NCBI RefSeq assembly: GCF_013284035.1
Contig: NZ_CP054141.1
Span: 1,550,001 to 1,614,000 of the forward strand
DNA length: 64,000 bases
Source of the DNA: Flavobacterium sp. M31R6
GTDB lineage: Bacteria > Bacteroidota > Bacteroidia > Flavobacteriales > Flavobacteriaceae
Direction of reading: 5' to 3'
The notes beneath the pieces are model-generated. The model was not told where the DNA came from. It made no database searches and saw only the letters and a program-made list of their open reading frames with translations. Positions within the stretch are counted from its first letter, which is position 1, and each line of letters opens with the position of its first letter. This document shows positions 25,938 to 37,348 of the stretch, piece by piece. The position numbers were made by a program, and so were the translations under genes.

Positions 25938-26627
25938 ATGGCAAAATTGACAAAAAAGCAAAAAGAGGCTGCTTCAAAAATTGAAAAGAACAAATTATAC
26001 TCTTTAAAAGATGCTGCTGCATTGATAAAAGTAATTGCTTCTGCAAAATTTGATGAGTCTGTTGATATCGCTGTTAGATTGGGTGTAGATCCAAGAAAAG
26101 CGAATCAAATGGTGAGAGGTGTAGTAACCTTACCTCACGGTACAGGTAAAGATGTTAAAGTATTAGCATTGGTTACTCCAGATAAAGAAGCGGAAGCTTT
26201 GGCAGCTGGTGCAGACTATGTAGGTCTTGACGATTATTTACAAAAAATAAAAGACGGTTGGACAGATGTTGATGTTATCATCACTATGCCTGCTGTAATG
26301 GGTAAATTAGGTCCATTAGGTCGTATTTTAGGACCTAGAGGTTTAATGCCAAACCCTAAAACAGGTACTGTAACTATGGATGTTGCAAAAGCTGTTCAAG
26401 AGGTAAAAGCTGGTAAAATCGATTTCAAAGTTGATAAAACTGGTATCGTTCATGCAGGAATTGGTAAAGTTTCTTTTGGAGCTGAGCAAATTTATGACAA
26501 TGCACACGAAATTATTCAAACATTAATCAAACTTAAACCAACTGCTGCTAAAGGTACCTACATTAAAGGTATTCACCTTACAAGCACTATGAGTCCTGCA
26601 ATTGCATTGGACCCTAAAGCAGTATAA
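25938..26627 (+). CDS. rplA: Large ribosomal subunit protein uL1
   Basis: 229 residues. Family blocks are [52 protein letters not shown] and [19 protein letters not shown]. uL1 forms the mobile L1 stalk and in many bacteria represses its own operon by binding the rplK leader; no leader structure was confirmed here. It is 13 bases after rplK. Confidence 0.97.
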   Translation: MAKLTKKQKEAASKIEKNKLYSLKDAAALIKVIASAKFDESVDIAVRLGVDPRKANQMVRGVVTLPHGTGKDVKVLALVTPDKEAEALAAGADYVGLDDYLQKIKDGWTDVDVIITMPAVMGKLGPLGRILGPRGLMPNPKTGTVTMDVAKAVQEVKAGKIDFKVDKTGIVHAGIGKVSFGAEQIYDNAHEIIQTLIKLKPTAAKGTYIKGIHLTSTMSPAIALDPKAV

Positions 26628-26649
26628 TTGGTAGTTAATAATTTTTAGT

Positions 26650-27150
26650 ATGACTAGAGAAGAAAAATCAATCGCGATTGAAGATTTAACTGCACAGTTA
26701 GCTGGTACAAACATTATTTATGTATCTGATATTTCTGGGTTAGACGCAGAAACAACTTCAAACTTGAGAAGAGCTTGTTTTAAAGCAGGTATTAAATTAG
26801 AGGTAGTGAAAAACACTTTGCTTGCAAAAGCAATGGAAGCTTCAGATAATGATTATGGAGATTTACCTTCTGTATTGACAGGTAATAGTGCTATATTTAT
26901 TTCAGATGTTGCAAACGCACCTGGAAAAATCATCAAAGATTTTAGAAAAAAATCTGCAAAACCTGTATTGAAAGGGGCTTATATCAATTCTGAAATTTAC
27001 CTTGGTGATGATCAATTAGATGCATTAGCAACTATTAAATCTAAAGAAGAGCTTATCGGTGAAATCATCGGATTGTTACAATCACCAGCTCAAAGAGTTA
27101 TTTCTGCTTTACAAAACCAATTCGCTGGTAGCGAAGAGGCTGAAGCATAA
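26650..27150 (+). CDS. rplJ: Large ribosomal subunit protein uL10
   Basis: 166 residues, MTREEKSIAIEDLTAQLAG, then FKAGIKLEVVKNTLLAKAME, the rRNA-binding region of uL10. The C-terminal helix (ISALQNQFAGSEEAEA) is where bL12 dimers bind. It carries the stalk with rplL downstream. Confidence 0.96.
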   Translation: MTREEKSIAIEDLTAQLAGTNIIYVSDISGLDAETTSNLRRACFKAGIKLEVVKNTLLAKAMEASDNDYGDLPSVLTGNSAIFISDVANAPGKIIKDFRKKSAKPVLKGAYINSEIYLGDDQLDALATIKSKEELIGEIIGLLQSPAQRVISALQNQFAGSEEAEA

Positions 27151-27244
27151 TACTCAAAACAGGGAATTTAGTTTCCTTGTTGCTTAAAATAGCGCACAAT
27201 AAATAAATTATATTTTTACAAATCATTTTAAAACGATAGAAAAA

Positions 27245-27616
27245 ATGGCAGATTTGAAACAATTCGCAGAACAATTAGTTAATTTAACTGTAAAAGAAGT
27301 TAACGAATTAGCAACAATATTGAAAGATGAGTACGGTATCGAACCAGCTGCTGCAGCTGTAGTAGTTGCTGCTGGTGGTAGCGAAGGTGCTGCTGAAGAA
27401 GCTCAAACAGAATTTACAGTTGTATTGAAAGAAGCTGGTGCTTCTAAATTAGCTGTAGTAAAATTAGTTAAAGAACTTACAGGTTTAGGTTTGAAAGAAG
27501 CTAAAGATGTAGTTGATAGTGCTCCTAGCAATGTTAAAGAAGGTGTAACTAAAGAAGAAGCTGAAGGGCTTAAAAAATCTTTAGAAGAAGCTGGAGCTGT
27601 TGTTGAGCTTAAATAA
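27245..27616 (+). CDS. rplL: Large ribosomal subunit protein bL12
   Basis: 123 residues. The N-terminal dimerisation helix ([20 protein letters not shown]), an Ala/Val/Gly hinge ([19 protein letters not shown]) and the C-terminal factor-binding domain ([21 protein letters not shown]) are clear. bL12 recruits translational GTPases. It is followed by a hairpin before rpoB. Confidence 0.97.
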   Translation: MADLKQFAEQLVNLTVKEVNELATILKDEYGIEPAAAAVVVAAGGSEGAAEEAQTEFTVVLKEAGASKLAVVKLVKELTGLGLKEAKDVVDSAPSNVKEGVTKEEAEGLKKSLEEAGAVVELK

Positions 27617-27637
27617 GTTTAACTAGTTTTTGAAACA

Positions 27638-27684
27638 GGTTTAGGTCTTTGAGAGTATTCTCAAGGCCTAAACCATTTTTCGTA
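27638..27684 (+). terminator. Attenuator-like hairpin between rplL and rpoB
   Basis: GGTTTAGGTCTTTGAGA pairs with TCTCAAGGCCTAAACC around a 4-base loop and is followed by a mixed T-rich stretch. It sits where E. coli has the rplL-rpoB attenuator. The remaining 200 bases before rpoB are AT-rich without a clear promoter. Confidence 0.6.
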
Positions 27685-27892
27685 TAATAAAATTATATCA
27701 AGTTTTATTATAAAATAGTTTAAAATACGAAAAGGTTTTTTTAATCAATACGAAGAAAGAAAATAATACGAGAGTCTATTTTATATTATTTTTAAAGAGG
27801 TATTGATTGTAAAAAGAAAGTATAGATTGTTTTATAAATTACTGTGTTTTACACACAAAACTACTTTTTTTTAATCAAAATTTTGTCCATTG

Positions 27893-30800
27893 ATGATAAC
27901 AAATCAGACTGAAAGATTGAATTTTGCCTCTACAAAAAATATTCCTGATTATCCAGATTTTCTAGATGTTCAGGTAAAATCGTTTAAAGATTTTTTCCAA
28001 TTGGAAACCAAATCTGACGAAAGAGGCGACGAAGGGTTATACAACACCTTCATGGAAAACTTTCCAATTACAGATACAAGAAATAACTTTGTTTTGGAAT
28101 TCCTTGATTACTTTGTAGATCCGCCACGTTACACTATTCAAGAATGTATTGAAAGAGGTCTTACTTATAGTGTGCCTTTAAAAGCAAGGTTGAAACTATA
28201 TTGTACCGATCCTGAACACGAAGATTTTGAAACTATTGTGCAAGATGTTTATCTTGGAACAATACCTTATATGACACCAAGTGGTACTTTTGTTATCAAT
28301 GGAGCTGAGCGAGTTGTGGTTTCACAATTACACCGTTCTCCTGGTGTTTTCTTTGGACAGTCGTTCCATGCAAATGGAACAAAATTATATTCTGCCAGAG
28401 TTATTCCTTTTAAAGGATCTTGGATAGAATTTTCTACAGATATCAATAGCGTAATGTATGCTTATATCGACAGAAAGAAAAAATTACCTGTTACTACTTT
28501 ATTCCGTGCAATTGGGTTCGAAAGAGATAAGGATATCCTTGAGATTTTTGACCTAGCTGAAGAAATTAAAGTTTCTAAAACAGGACTTAAAAAATATATT
28601 GGTAGAAAATTGGCCGCTCGTGTTTTGAATACATGGCATGAAGATTTCGTTGATGAAGATACTGGCGAAGTTGTTTCTATTGAACGTAACGAAATAATCC
28701 TTGATAGAGATACTATTATCGACAAAGATAATGTGGAAGAAATCATTGATTCAAACGTTAAATCTATTTTGTTGCATAAAGAAGATAATAATCTTGTTGA
28801 TTATTCTATCATTCATAATACATTACAAAAAGATCCAACAAACTCTGAAAAAGAAGCTGTTGAGCATATCTACAGACAATTGCGTAACGCAGAACCGCCT
28901 GATGAAGAAACTGCTCGTGGTATTATAGATAAATTATTCTTCTCTGACCAACGTTACAACTTAGGTGAAGTAGGTCGTTATAGAATTAATAAAAAACTTG
29001 GTCTTGATACTCCAATGGAAAAGCAAGTGCTTACCAAAGAAGATATCATTACTATTGTTAAGTATTTGATTGAATTGATCAACTCTAAAGCTGAGATTGA
29101 TGATATTGATCACTTATCGAACCGTCGTGTTAGAACAGTTGGAGAACAATTGTCTCAACAATTCGGTGTTGGTTTAGCACGTATGGCTAGAACCATTCGT
29201 GAGAGAATGAACGTTAGAGATAACGAGGTGTTTACACCAATAGATTTGATTAATGCTAAAACATTATCATCTGTTATCAACTCTTTCTTTGGAACAAACC
29301 AGTTGTCTCAATTTATGGATCAAACGAATCCATTGGCTGAGATTACGCACAAAAGAAGATTATCTGCGCTTGGACCAGGTGGACTTTCGAGAGAAAGAGC
29401 TGGATTTGAGGTTCGTGACGTTCACTATACGCACTATGGACGTTTATGTCCAATTGAAACTCCTGAGGGACCAAACATTGGTTTGATTTCTTCTCTTGGT
29501 GTTTATGCTAAAGTTAACGGAATGGGTTTCATTGAAACACCTTACCGTAAAGTAAATAATGGAGTTGTTGATTTAGAATCTACTCCTATTTATTTAAGTG
29601 CCGAAGAAGAAGAAGGAATGTTAATTGCACAAGCAAACATTAAAATGGATGCTACTGGTAAAATCACTGCCGAAAACGTAATTGCACGTCAAGAAGGTGA
29701 TTTCCCTGTAATTGATCCTTCTCAAGTACATTATACAGACGTTGCGCCAAATCAAATTGCTTCGATTTCTGCATCTTTGATTCCTTTCTTGGAACATGAT
29801 GATGCGAACAGAGCATTGATGGGATCAAACATGATGCGTCAGGCCGTACCATTGATACGCCCTGAAGCTCCAATTGTTGGTACCGGTTTAGAGCGTCAAG
29901 TAGCTTCAGATTCTAGAGTGTTAATAAACGCTGAAGGAAATGGAGTTGTTGAATACGTTGATGCAAATATCATCACTATTAAATACGATCGTTCTGAGGA
30001 AGAAAGAATGGTAAGTTTTGAATCTGATGAGAAAACCTACAACTTAATTAAATTTAGAAAAACCAATCAAGGAACAAGTATCAACCTTAAACCTATCGTA
30101 AGAAAAGGGGATAGAGTGATTCCTGGTCAAGTATTGTCTGAAGGATATGCTACTCAAAATGGAGAATTAGCTTTAGGTAGAAACCTTAAAGTTGCGTTTA
30201 TGCCATGGAAAGGATACAACTTTGAGGATGCGATTGTTATTTCTGAAAAAGTGGTTCGTGACGATATCTTTACCTCTATTCACGTTGATGATTATTCATT
30301 AGAAGTTAGAGACACAAAATTAGGTAACGAAGAGTTAACGAATGATATACCAAACGTTTCTGAAGAAGCTACAAAAGATTTGGATGAAAACGGTATGATT
30401 AGAATTGGTGCCGAGGTTAAACCTGGTGACATTCTTATCGGTAAAATTACTCCAAAAGGGGAATCAGATCCTACTCCGGAAGAGAAATTGCTTCGTGCAA
30501 TCTTCGGGGATAAAGCAGGTGATGTAAAAGATGCTTCATTAAAAGCCTCTCCTTCTTTACACGGTGTAGTTTTAGATAAAAAATTATTTGCAAGAGCAGT
30601 AAAAGACAAACGTAAACGTACTCAAGATAAAGATGCTTTAGGAGCACTTGAAATGGAGTTCGAAGTTAAGTTTGTTGAGCTTAAAGATAAATTGATTGAG
30701 AAACTTTTCAATATCGTAAACGGAAAAACTTCTCAAGGTGTAATGAATGATTTGGGTGAAGAAGTTTTACCAAAAGGTAAAAAATATACTCAAAAAATGC

Positions 30801-31705
30801 TTTATGCAGTTGAGGATTTCGCTCACTTAAGTAAAGGTCAATGGGTTGCAGATGATGTAACTAATAAAATGGTTAATGATTTGATTCATAACTATAAAAT
30901 TAAATTGAACGATTTACAAGGTGCTTTACGTAGAGAGAAATTTACAATTACTGTTGGAGATGAATTGCCATCAGGAATTTTGAAATTAGCTAAAGTATAT
31001 ATAGCTAAGAAACGTAAACTGAAAGTTGGGGATAAAATGGCGGGACGTCACGGTAACAAAGGTATTGTTGCTCGTATTGTTCGTCATGAAGATATGCCTT
31101 TCCTTGAAGACGGAACACCGGTTGATATCGTGTTGAACCCACTTGGGGTACCTTCTCGTATGAACATCGGACAAATCTATGAAACAGTTTTAGGTTGGGC
31201 TGGTATGAATTTGGGTAGAAAATTTGCTACACCAATTTTTGACGGTGCAACTCTTGATCAAATCAATGAATTGACTGATGAAGCTGGAGTACCACGTTTT
31301 GGACATACACATCTTTATGATGGTGGTACTGGAGAGCGTTTCCATCAAGCAGCAACTGTGGGTGTAATTTACATGCTTAAATTAGGTCACATGGTTGATG
31401 ATAAGATGCACGCACGTTCTATTGGTCCATACTCGTTGATTACTCAACAACCACTTGGAGGTAAAGCTCAATTTGGAGGTCAGCGTTTTGGAGAGATGGA
31501 GGTTTGGGCACTTGAAGCTTATGGAGCATCAAGTACACTTCGTGAAATCTTGACTGTTAAATCTGATGATGTTATAGGTAGAGCCAAAACTTACGAGGCA
31601 ATCGTGAAAGGTGAGTCTATGCCAGAACCAGGATTACCAGAATCATTCAACGTATTGATGCATGAATTGAAAGGTCTTGGACTTGACATTCGTTTAGAAG
31701 AATAA
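27893..31705 (+). CDS. rpoB: DNA-directed RNA polymerase subunit beta
   Basis: 1270 residues starting [13 protein letters not shown] at the ATG of 27893 (the frame also has a TTG at 27890). The rifampicin region [20 protein letters not shown] with [20 protein letters not shown] is of wild-type sensitive form. Fork and catalytic segments [17 protein letters not shown] and [20 protein letters not shown] are present. It forms the catalytic core with RpoC. Confidence 0.99.
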   Translation: MITNQTERLNFASTKNIPDYPDFLDVQVKSFKDFFQLETKSDERGDEGLYNTFMENFPITDTRNNFVLEFLDYFVDPPRYTIQECIERGLTYSVPLKARLKLYCTDPEHEDFETIVQDVYLGTIPYMTPSGTFVINGAERVVVSQLHRSPGVFFGQSFHANGTKLYSARVIPFKGSWIEFSTDINSVMYAYIDRKKKLPVTTLFRAIGFERDKDILEIFDLAEEIKVSKTGLKKYIGRKLAARVLNTWHEDFVDEDTGEVVSIERNEIILDRDTIIDKDNVEEIIDSNVKSILLHKEDNNLVDYSIIHNTLQKDPTNSEKEAVEHIYRQLRNAEPPDEETARGIIDKLFFSDQRYNLGEVGRYRINKKLGLDTPMEKQVLTKEDIITIVKYLIELINSKAEIDDIDHLSNRRVRTVGEQLSQQFGVGLARMARTIRERMNVRDNEVFTPIDLINAKTLSSVINSFFGTNQLSQFMDQTNPLAEITHKRRLSALGPGGLSRERAGFEVRDVHYTHYGRLCPIETPEGPNIGLISSLGVYAKVNGMGFIETPYRKVNNGVVDLESTPIYLSAEEEEGMLIAQANIKMDATGKITAENVIARQEGDFPVIDPSQVHYTDVAPNQIASISASLIPFLEHDDANRALMGSNMMRQAVPLIRPEAPIVGTGLERQVASDSRVLINAEGNGVVEYVDANIITIKYDRSEEERMVSFESDEKTYNLIKFRKTNQGTSINLKPIVRKGDRVIPGQVLSEGYATQNGELALGRNLKVAFMPWKGYNFEDAIVISEKVVRDDIFTSIHVDDYSLEVRDTKLGNEELTNDIPNVSEEATKDLDENGMIRIGAEVKPGDILIGKITPKGESDPTPEEKLLRAIFGDKAGDVKDASLKASPSLHGVVLDKKLFARAVKDKRKRTQDKDALGALEMEFEVKFVELKDKLIEKLFNIVNGKTSQGVMNDLGEEVLPKGKKYTQKMLYAVEDFAHLSKGQWVADDVTNKMVNDLIHNYKIKLNDLQGALRREKFTITVGDELPSGILKLAKVYIAKKRKLKVGDKMAGRHGNKGIVARIVRHEDMPFLEDGTPVDIVLNPLGVPSRMNIGQIYETVLGWAGMNLGRKFATPIFDGATLDQINELTDEAGVPRFGHTHLYDGGTGERFHQAATVGVIYMLKLGHMVDDKMHARSIGPYSLITQQPLGGKAQFGGQRFGEMEVWALEAYGASSTLREILTVKSDDVIGRAKTYEAIVKGESMPEPGLPESFNVLMHELKGLGLDIRLEE

Positions 31706-31719
31706 ATTAAAATTTAGTA

Positions 31720-31760
31720 GTAATCAGTCCGATTTTTTTCGAGACTGATTACTCATTTTT
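31720..31760 (+). terminator. Hairpin between rpoB and rpoC
   Basis: GTAATCAGTC..GACTGATTAC (31720-31752) followed by TCATTTTTA, in an unusually long 239-base rpoB-rpoC spacer. It may be a partial terminator or an RNA-processing site. Confidence 0.5.
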
Positions 31761-31944
31761 ACGAGTTTTTAGGATTTATGCCCGTAACCCGTTCCGATTT
31801 TTCATAATACTTTAAATGTTTTGTGACTAGCACTTCAAAATTTAGTTTGAAGTTTAGAGAAGTAATTCGAGGTAGTAGAATTGTAGCATTGCTAAGTATC
31901 TACAAAATCAATTTTTAATTGCAAATAAATCAATAGTAAAAACT

Positions 31945-34900
31945 ATGATGAATAATAGAAATAATAAAGATAAGAATCCTGTAAAAAGATTTGATAAAAT
32001 TTCAATAGGATTAGCTTCTCCTGAATCGATCTTGAAAGAGTCAAGAGGTGAAGTTTTGAAACCTGAAACTATCAATTACAGAACTCACAAACCAGAGCGC
32101 GATGGTCTTTTCTGCGAAAGAATTTTTGGACCAGTTAAAGATTTTGAGTGTGCTTGTGGTAAATATAAAAGAATACGTTACAAAGGAATTATCTGTGACC
32201 GTTGTGGTGTAGAAGTTACGGAGAAAAAAGTACGTAGAGATAGAGTAGGACACATCAACCTTGTTGTGCCTATTGCTCACATCTGGTATTTCCGTTCTCT
32301 TCCTAATAAAATTGGTTATATCCTTGGTCTTCCATCTAAGAAATTAGATATGATTATCTACTACGAAAGATATGTAGTTATTCAGCCAGGTATTGCTAAA
32401 AATGCAGATGGTGAATCTATTGAAAGATTAGATTTCTTGACAGAAGAAGAATATTTGAATATTTTAGATACTCTTCCTGCAGATAATCAATATTTAGATG
32501 ATTTTGATCCAAATAAATTTGTTGCCAAAATGGGAGCAGAGTGTATTATGGATTTATTGGCTCGTATTAATCTTGACGAATTGTCATATGATTTAAGACA
32601 TAAAGCGAATAACGAAACATCAAAACAACGTAAAACAGAAGCGTTAAAGAGACTGCAAGTTGTAGAATCTTTCCGTGAGTCTACTTTGAACAGAGAAAAT
32701 CGTCCAGAATGGATGATTATGAAAGTGATTCCGGTAATTCCACCAGAATTGCGTCCTCTTGTGCCTCTTGATGGAGGTCGTTTTGCAACTTCAGATTTGA
32801 ATGATTTATACCGTCGTGTAATAATCCGTAACAATCGTTTGAAAAGATTAATCGAGATTAAAGCTCCTGAAGTAATCCTTCGTAACGAAAAACGTATGTT
32901 GCAGGAATCTGTAGATTCACTTTTCGATAATACTCGTAAAGCTTCTGCAGTAAAAACGGAATCAAACAGACCTTTGAAATCATTATCTGATTCCTTAAAA
33001 GGTAAGCAAGGACGTTTCCGTCAAAATTTACTTGGAAAACGTGTGGATTATTCTGCTCGTTCGGTAATTGTTGTTGGACCTGAATTGAAATTGTTTGAAT
33101 GTGGTTTGCCAAAAGATATGGCGGCTGAATTGTACAAACCTTTCGTTATCCGTAAATTGATAGAAAGAGGAATTGTAAAAACAGTAAAATCTGCCAAGAA
33201 AATAATTGACAAAAAAGAACCGGTTGTATGGGATATCCTTGAAAATGTAATTAAAGGACACCCTGTATTACTAAACCGTGCTCCTACTTTGCACAGATTA
33301 GGTATTCAAGCTTTCCAACCAAAATTAATTGAAGGAAAAGCAATCCAATTGCACCCTTTAGTTTGTACTGCATTTAATGCGGATTTTGATGGGGATCAAA
33401 TGGCGGTTCACTTACCATTAGGACCGGAGGCTATTTTGGAAGCACAATTGTTAATGTTGGCTTCTCACAATATCTTGAACCCTGCAAATGGTGCACCGAT
33501 TACAGTACCTTCTCAAGACATGGTACTTGGTCTTTATTATATGACCAAAGAGCGTTTGTCTACACCAGAGCTTAAAATTTTAGGAGAAGGAATTACATTC
33601 TATTCTGCTGAAGAGGTTAATATCGCATTGAACGAAGGAAGATTAGAATTGAATGCTCGTGTGAAAATTAGAGCTAAAGATTTTAATGAAGCTGGAGAAT
33701 TAGTGTATCAAATTATCCAAACAACTGCTGGACGTGTATTGTTTAATGAAGTAGTACCTGAAGCAGCTGGATATATCAATGATGTATTGACTAAGAAAAA
33801 CTTAAGAGACATTATCGGACACGTATTAAGTTCGACTGATGTTCCTACAACAGCAGCTTTCTTGGACAATATGAAAGATATGGGTTATAAATTTGCATTC
33901 AAAGGAGGATTGTCATTCTCTCTTGGTGATATTAGAATCCCAGAACAAAAACCAAAATTAATTGCAGATGCCAGAGAGCAAGTTGAAGGTATTTCTGCAA
34001 ATTATAACATGGGGCTTATTACCAATAACGAACGTTACAACCAAGTTATTGATGTATGGACTTCAGCAAATGCTCAATTGACAGAGTTGGCAATGAAAAA
34101 CATTAGAGAAGACCAACAAGGTTTCAACTCTGTGTATATGATGCTTGATTCTGGAGCAAGGGGTTCCAAAGAACAAATTCGTCAGTTAACCGGTATGCGT
34201 GGTTTGATGGCTAAGCCTAAAAAATCTACCGCTGGTGGTGGTGAAATTATTGAAAACCCGATTCTTTCTAACTTTAAGGAAGGTCTTTCTATCCTTGAGT
34301 ACTTTATCTCTACTCACGGTGCTCGTAAAGGTCTTGCGGATACGGCTTTGAAAACGGCCGATGCTGGATACTTAACTAGAAGATTACATGACGTTTCTCA
34401 AGATGTTATTGTTAACATCGAGGATTGTGGTACTCTTAGAGGTATTGAAGTTTCTGCTTTGAAGAAAAATGAGGAAATTGTTGAATCATTAGGAGAAAGA
34501 ATCTTAGGACGTGTTGCATTGCAAGATGTAATTAATCCTTTAACAAGTGAGATTTTAGTTCATGCTGGTGAGCAAATCACAGAAGCATTAGTGAAAGGTA
34601 TCGAAGCTTCTCCAGTGGAGAAAGTAGAAGTGCGTTCACCATTAGTTTGTGAGGCTACTAAAGGTATTTGTGCTAAATGTTATGGTAGAAACTTAGCTAC
34701 TGGTAAAATGACTCAAAGAGGTGAGGCAGTTGGTGTAATTGCAGCACAGTCTATTGGTGAGCCTGGTACACAGTTGACATTACGTACTTTCCACGTTGGA
34801 GGGGTTGCAGGAGGTATTTCTGAAGAATCTAGTATTATAACTCGTTTTGCGGGTAAACTGGAAATCGAAGATTTAAAAACTGTTAAAGGTGAAGACAGTG

Positions 34901-36252
34901 AAGGTAATTCAGTAGATATTGTAGTTTCTCGTTCAACAGAATTAAAATTAATTGACGAAAAAACAGGTATTTTATTAAGTACCAATAATATTCCTTACGG
35001 TTCAAGTATTTTTGTAGGTGACGGTCAGTCAGTTGCCAAAGGAGATGTGATCTGTAAATGGGATCCATATAATGGGGTTATTGTTTCTGAGTTTACCGGT
35101 AAAATTGCTTATGAAGATTTAGAGCAAGGACAATCGTTCATGGTTGAGATTGATGAGCAAACTGGTTTCCAAGAAAAAGTAATTTCTGAGTCAAGAAACA
35201 AAAAATTAATTCCAACTTTATTGGTTTACGGTAAAGAAGGAGAGTTAATCCGTTCTTACAACTTACCGGTTGGAGCTCACTTGATGGTTGAAAACGGGGA
35301 GAAAATTAAAGCTGGTAAAGTTTTGGTTAAAATTCCACGTCGTTCATCTAAATCTGGGGATATTACAGGAGGTTTACCAAGAATTACAGAGTTGTTAGAG
35401 GCTCGTAATCCTTCAAACCCAGCTGTAGTTTCAGAGATTGATGGTGTTGTTTCTTTTGGAAAAATTAAAAGAGGTAACCGTGAAATCGTTATTGAGTCTA
35501 AATTTGGTGATATTAGAAAATACTTGGTTAAATTATCAAGTCAAATTTTAGTACAAGAAAATGACTTCGTAAGAGCGGGTGTTCCTTTGTCTGATGGTGC
35601 AATTACTCCAGATGATATTTTGAGAATTCAAGGACCTGCTGCTGTTCAACAGTATTTAGTGAATGAAATTCAAGAGGTATACCGTCTTCAAGGGGTAAAA
35701 ATCAACGACAAGCACTTTGAAGTAGTAATACGTCAAATGATGCGTAAAGTTAGAGTTCAAGATCCAGGAGATACTTTATTCTTAGAAGATCAATTGATTC
35801 ATACCAAAGATTTTATCGTTCAAAACGATAATTTATATGGAATGAAAGTAGTTGAAGATGCTGGAGATTCAAGTATTTTAAAACCAGGTCAAATCATAAC
35901 GCCACGTCAGTTGCGTGATGAGAATTCATTATTGAAGCGTACAGATAAAAACCTTGTTGTGGCACGTGATGTAATTACAGCAACTGCAACACCTGTATTA
36001 CAAGGTATTACTAGAGCTTCTCTTCAAACTAAATCATTTATTTCTGCTGCTTCTTTCCAAGAAACAACAAAAGTATTAAACGAAGCTGCCGTTGCAGGTA
36101 AAGTTGATTTATTAGAAGGATTGAAAGAAAATGTAATTGTAGGACATAGAATCCCAGCCGGTACCGGTATGAGAGAATATGATAATGCAATTGTAGGATC
36201 TAGAGAAGATTATAATGATATGATGGCTAATAAAGAAGAATATATTTATTAA
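31945..36252 (+). CDS. rpoC: DNA-directed RNA polymerase subunit beta'
   Basis: 1435 residues. The N-terminal zinc site is [20 protein letters not shown], the active-site Mg loop is [12 protein letters not shown], the bridge/trigger-loop area includes [20 protein letters not shown] and a second zinc site lies in [15 protein letters not shown]. The Bacteroidota-type insertion follows before the C-terminal [19 protein letters not shown]. Two adjacent ATGs (31945, 31948) are possible starts. rpoB is upstream and the DUF3467 gene downstream. Confidence 0.99.
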   Translation: MMNNRNNKDKNPVKRFDKISIGLASPESILKESRGEVLKPETINYRTHKPERDGLFCERIFGPVKDFECACGKYKRIRYKGIICDRCGVEVTEKKVRRDRVGHINLVVPIAHIWYFRSLPNKIGYILGLPSKKLDMIIYYERYVVIQPGIAKNADGESIERLDFLTEEEYLNILDTLPADNQYLDDFDPNKFVAKMGAECIMDLLARINLDELSYDLRHKANNETSKQRKTEALKRLQVVESFRESTLNRENRPEWMIMKVIPVIPPELRPLVPLDGGRFATSDLNDLYRRVIIRNNRLKRLIEIKAPEVILRNEKRMLQESVDSLFDNTRKASAVKTESNRPLKSLSDSLKGKQGRFRQNLLGKRVDYSARSVIVVGPELKLFECGLPKDMAAELYKPFVIRKLIERGIVKTVKSAKKIIDKKEPVVWDILENVIKGHPVLLNRAPTLHRLGIQAFQPKLIEGKAIQLHPLVCTAFNADFDGDQMAVHLPLGPEAILEAQLLMLASHNILNPANGAPITVPSQDMVLGLYYMTKERLSTPELKILGEGITFYSAEEVNIALNEGRLELNARVKIRAKDFNEAGELVYQIIQTTAGRVLFNEVVPEAAGYINDVLTKKNLRDIIGHVLSSTDVPTTAAFLDNMKDMGYKFAFKGGLSFSLGDIRIPEQKPKLIADAREQVEGISANYNMGLITNNERYNQVIDVWTSANAQLTELAMKNIREDQQGFNSVYMMLDSGARGSKEQIRQLTGMRGLMAKPKKSTAGGGEIIENPILSNFKEGLSILEYFISTHGARKGLADTALKTADAGYLTRRLHDVSQDVIVNIEDCGTLRGIEVSALKKNEEIVESLGERILGRVALQDVINPLTSEILVHAGEQITEALVKGIEASPVEKVEVRSPLVCEATKGICAKCYGRNLATGKMTQRGEAVGVIAAQSIGEPGTQLTLRTFHVGGVAGGISEESSIITRFAGKLEIEDLKTVKGEDSEGNSVDIVVSRSTELKLIDEKTGILLSTNNIPYGSSIFVGDGQSVAKGDVICKWDPYNGVIVSEFTGKIAYEDLEQGQSFMVEIDEQTGFQEKVISESRNKKLIPTLLVYGKEGELIRSYNLPVGAHLMVENGEKIKAGKVLVKIPRRSSKSGDITGGLPRITELLEARNPSNPAVVSEIDGVVSFGKIKRGNREIVIESKFGDIRKYLVKLSSQILVQENDFVRAGVPLSDGAITPDDILRIQGPAAVQQYLVNEIQEVYRLQGVKINDKHFEVVIRQMMRKVRVQDPGDTLFLEDQLIHTKDFIVQNDNLYGMKVVEDAGDSSILKPGQIITPRQLRDENSLLKRTDKNLVVARDVITATATPVLQGITRASLQTKSFISAASFQETTKVLNEAAVAGKVDLLEGLKENVIVGHRIPAGTGMREYDNAIVGSREDYNDMMANKEEYIY

Positions 36253-36315
36253 TTCTTTTCCTCAATGTTCTCTCTCTGCTTATGTAGGGAGAGAATTTTG
36301 ATAAAAATAACTTTT

Positions 36316-36627
36316 ATGAGCAATTCTAAACAACAACAAGAGCAGATTAACATAGAATTAGATGAAAAAGTAGCTGAAGGTATTTATTCCAATTTAGCTA
36401 TAATCAATCATTCTTCATCTGAATTTGTATTAGATTTTGTATGTATTATGCCAGGTGTTCCAAAAGCAAAAGTGAAATCAAGAATTGTTTTGACTCCACA
36501 ACATGCTAAAAGGTTACTCAAAGCGTTGGGTGAAAATATTCACCGTTTTGAAGTAACTCATGGTGAAATCAAAGAGGTTGAACAACCTGCGATTCCCATA
36601 AATTTTGGTCCAACTGGACAAGCATAA
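36316..36627 (+). CDS. DUF3467 family protein
   Basis: 103 residues starting MSNSKQQQEQINIELDEKVA; the longer frame from 36265 adds an unrelated leader. DUF3467 is recognisable by EGIYSNLAIINHSSSEFVLDFVCIMPG and LTPQHAKRLLKALGENI. The family has no assigned function but often sits after rpoC in Bacteroidota, as here (63 bases). It is followed by a terminator, so it closes the rpo operon. Confidence 0.85.
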   Translation: MSNSKQQQEQINIELDEKVAEGIYSNLAIINHSSSEFVLDFVCIMPGVPKAKVKSRIVLTPQHAKRLLKALGENIHRFEVTHGEIKEVEQPAIPINFGPTGQA

Positions 36628-36638
36628 TTTGAAAAATG

Positions 36639-36666
36639 AAGACTCCAGAAATGGAGTCTTTTTTTA
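36639..36666 (+). terminator. Terminator of the rpo operon
   Basis: AAGACTCCA-GAAA-TGGAGTCTT hairpin followed by seven T. Confidence 0.9.
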
Positions 36667-36893
36667 TTTATAGAAATATTGTTGTCAAATATATTTAATA
36701 AATATGTTCTGAATTTTGTGTTGAATTTTGATTTGTGTGGAAAGATTAATTTCACTCTATTGTACTCAGTTTCACGTTTTTTTGTACTTAAACGGATTTT
36801 TTGACCCTTTGGCGACTTTTTTTTTTTTGAGTTGTCTATTCAAGTACTTTCGCGGCCTGTTGATATTTCTTAATTCATCACGGACGAAAAAAA

Positions 36894-37265
36894 ATGAGTG
36901 GAATTTTTAAAATAGTGAAAAAGAGTAATAATAAAATTCAATTTTTGATTTTAGTTATTTTTGTTTTGTTTACTAGCTCTACTGTTTTTGCCCAAAAGTC
37001 TGATTTTTCGATTTCTTCAAACGAAGTTGCTATAAATCAAAATGGTAGTTCTGATGATACAACTCCTGTGAGAGTATCAACTTCAGAATCGAATTCAAAT
37101 ATGAGTTTTATTTTGTGGTTTATGGGAACGAAAGAAGATGTCAATGGTACTATATCTAATGATTCATCTTATTCTAAAAAAAGTGTTATAACTTCGGGTA
37201 GAGAGCCAAATCATTTATTGATAAAAACGCTTTTAAAAAAAGCGATAAATATTAAATCTTGTTAG
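36894..37265 (+). CDS. Small secreted or membrane hypothetical protein
   Basis: 123 residues. A hydrophobic segment (IQFLILVIFVLFTSSTVFAQ, residues 17-36) looks like a signal peptide after an unusually long basic N-terminus. The mature part is Ser/Asn-rich and ends in a Lys-rich tail with LLIKTLLKKAINIKSC. No family is recognised. It lies alone between the rpo operon and prfC. Confidence 0.5.
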   Translation: MSGIFKIVKKSNNKIQFLILVIFVLFTSSTVFAQKSDFSISSNEVAINQNGSSDDTTPVRVSTSESNSNMSFILWFMGTKEDVNGTISNDSSYSKKSVITSGREPNHLLIKTLLKKAINIKSC

Positions 37266-37295
37266 AATTTAGGGTTAAATTTAATTTGTATAAAC

Positions 37296-37329
37296 AAAAA
37301 ACGCCAACTTTATGTTGGCGTTTTTTTTT
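37296..37329. terminator. Bidirectional terminator before prfC
   Basis: AAAAAACGCCAAC-TTTAT-GTTGGCGTTTTTT hairpin between the small hypothetical gene and the end of prfC. Confidence 0.9.
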
Positions 37330-37348
37330 GTTTATATTTATGATGAAT

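Noticed and set aside
27890..27892. TTG as rpoB start
   Set aside because: The ATG directly after it matches the normal family N-terminus.
29230..29500. Rifampicin-resistance change in rpoB
   Set aside because: The residues of the resistance region are of the normal sensitive type.
36728..36910. 60-codon frame rich in Phe and Cys
   Set aside because: Low-complexity AT-rich translation that overlaps the start of the hypothetical gene at 36894.
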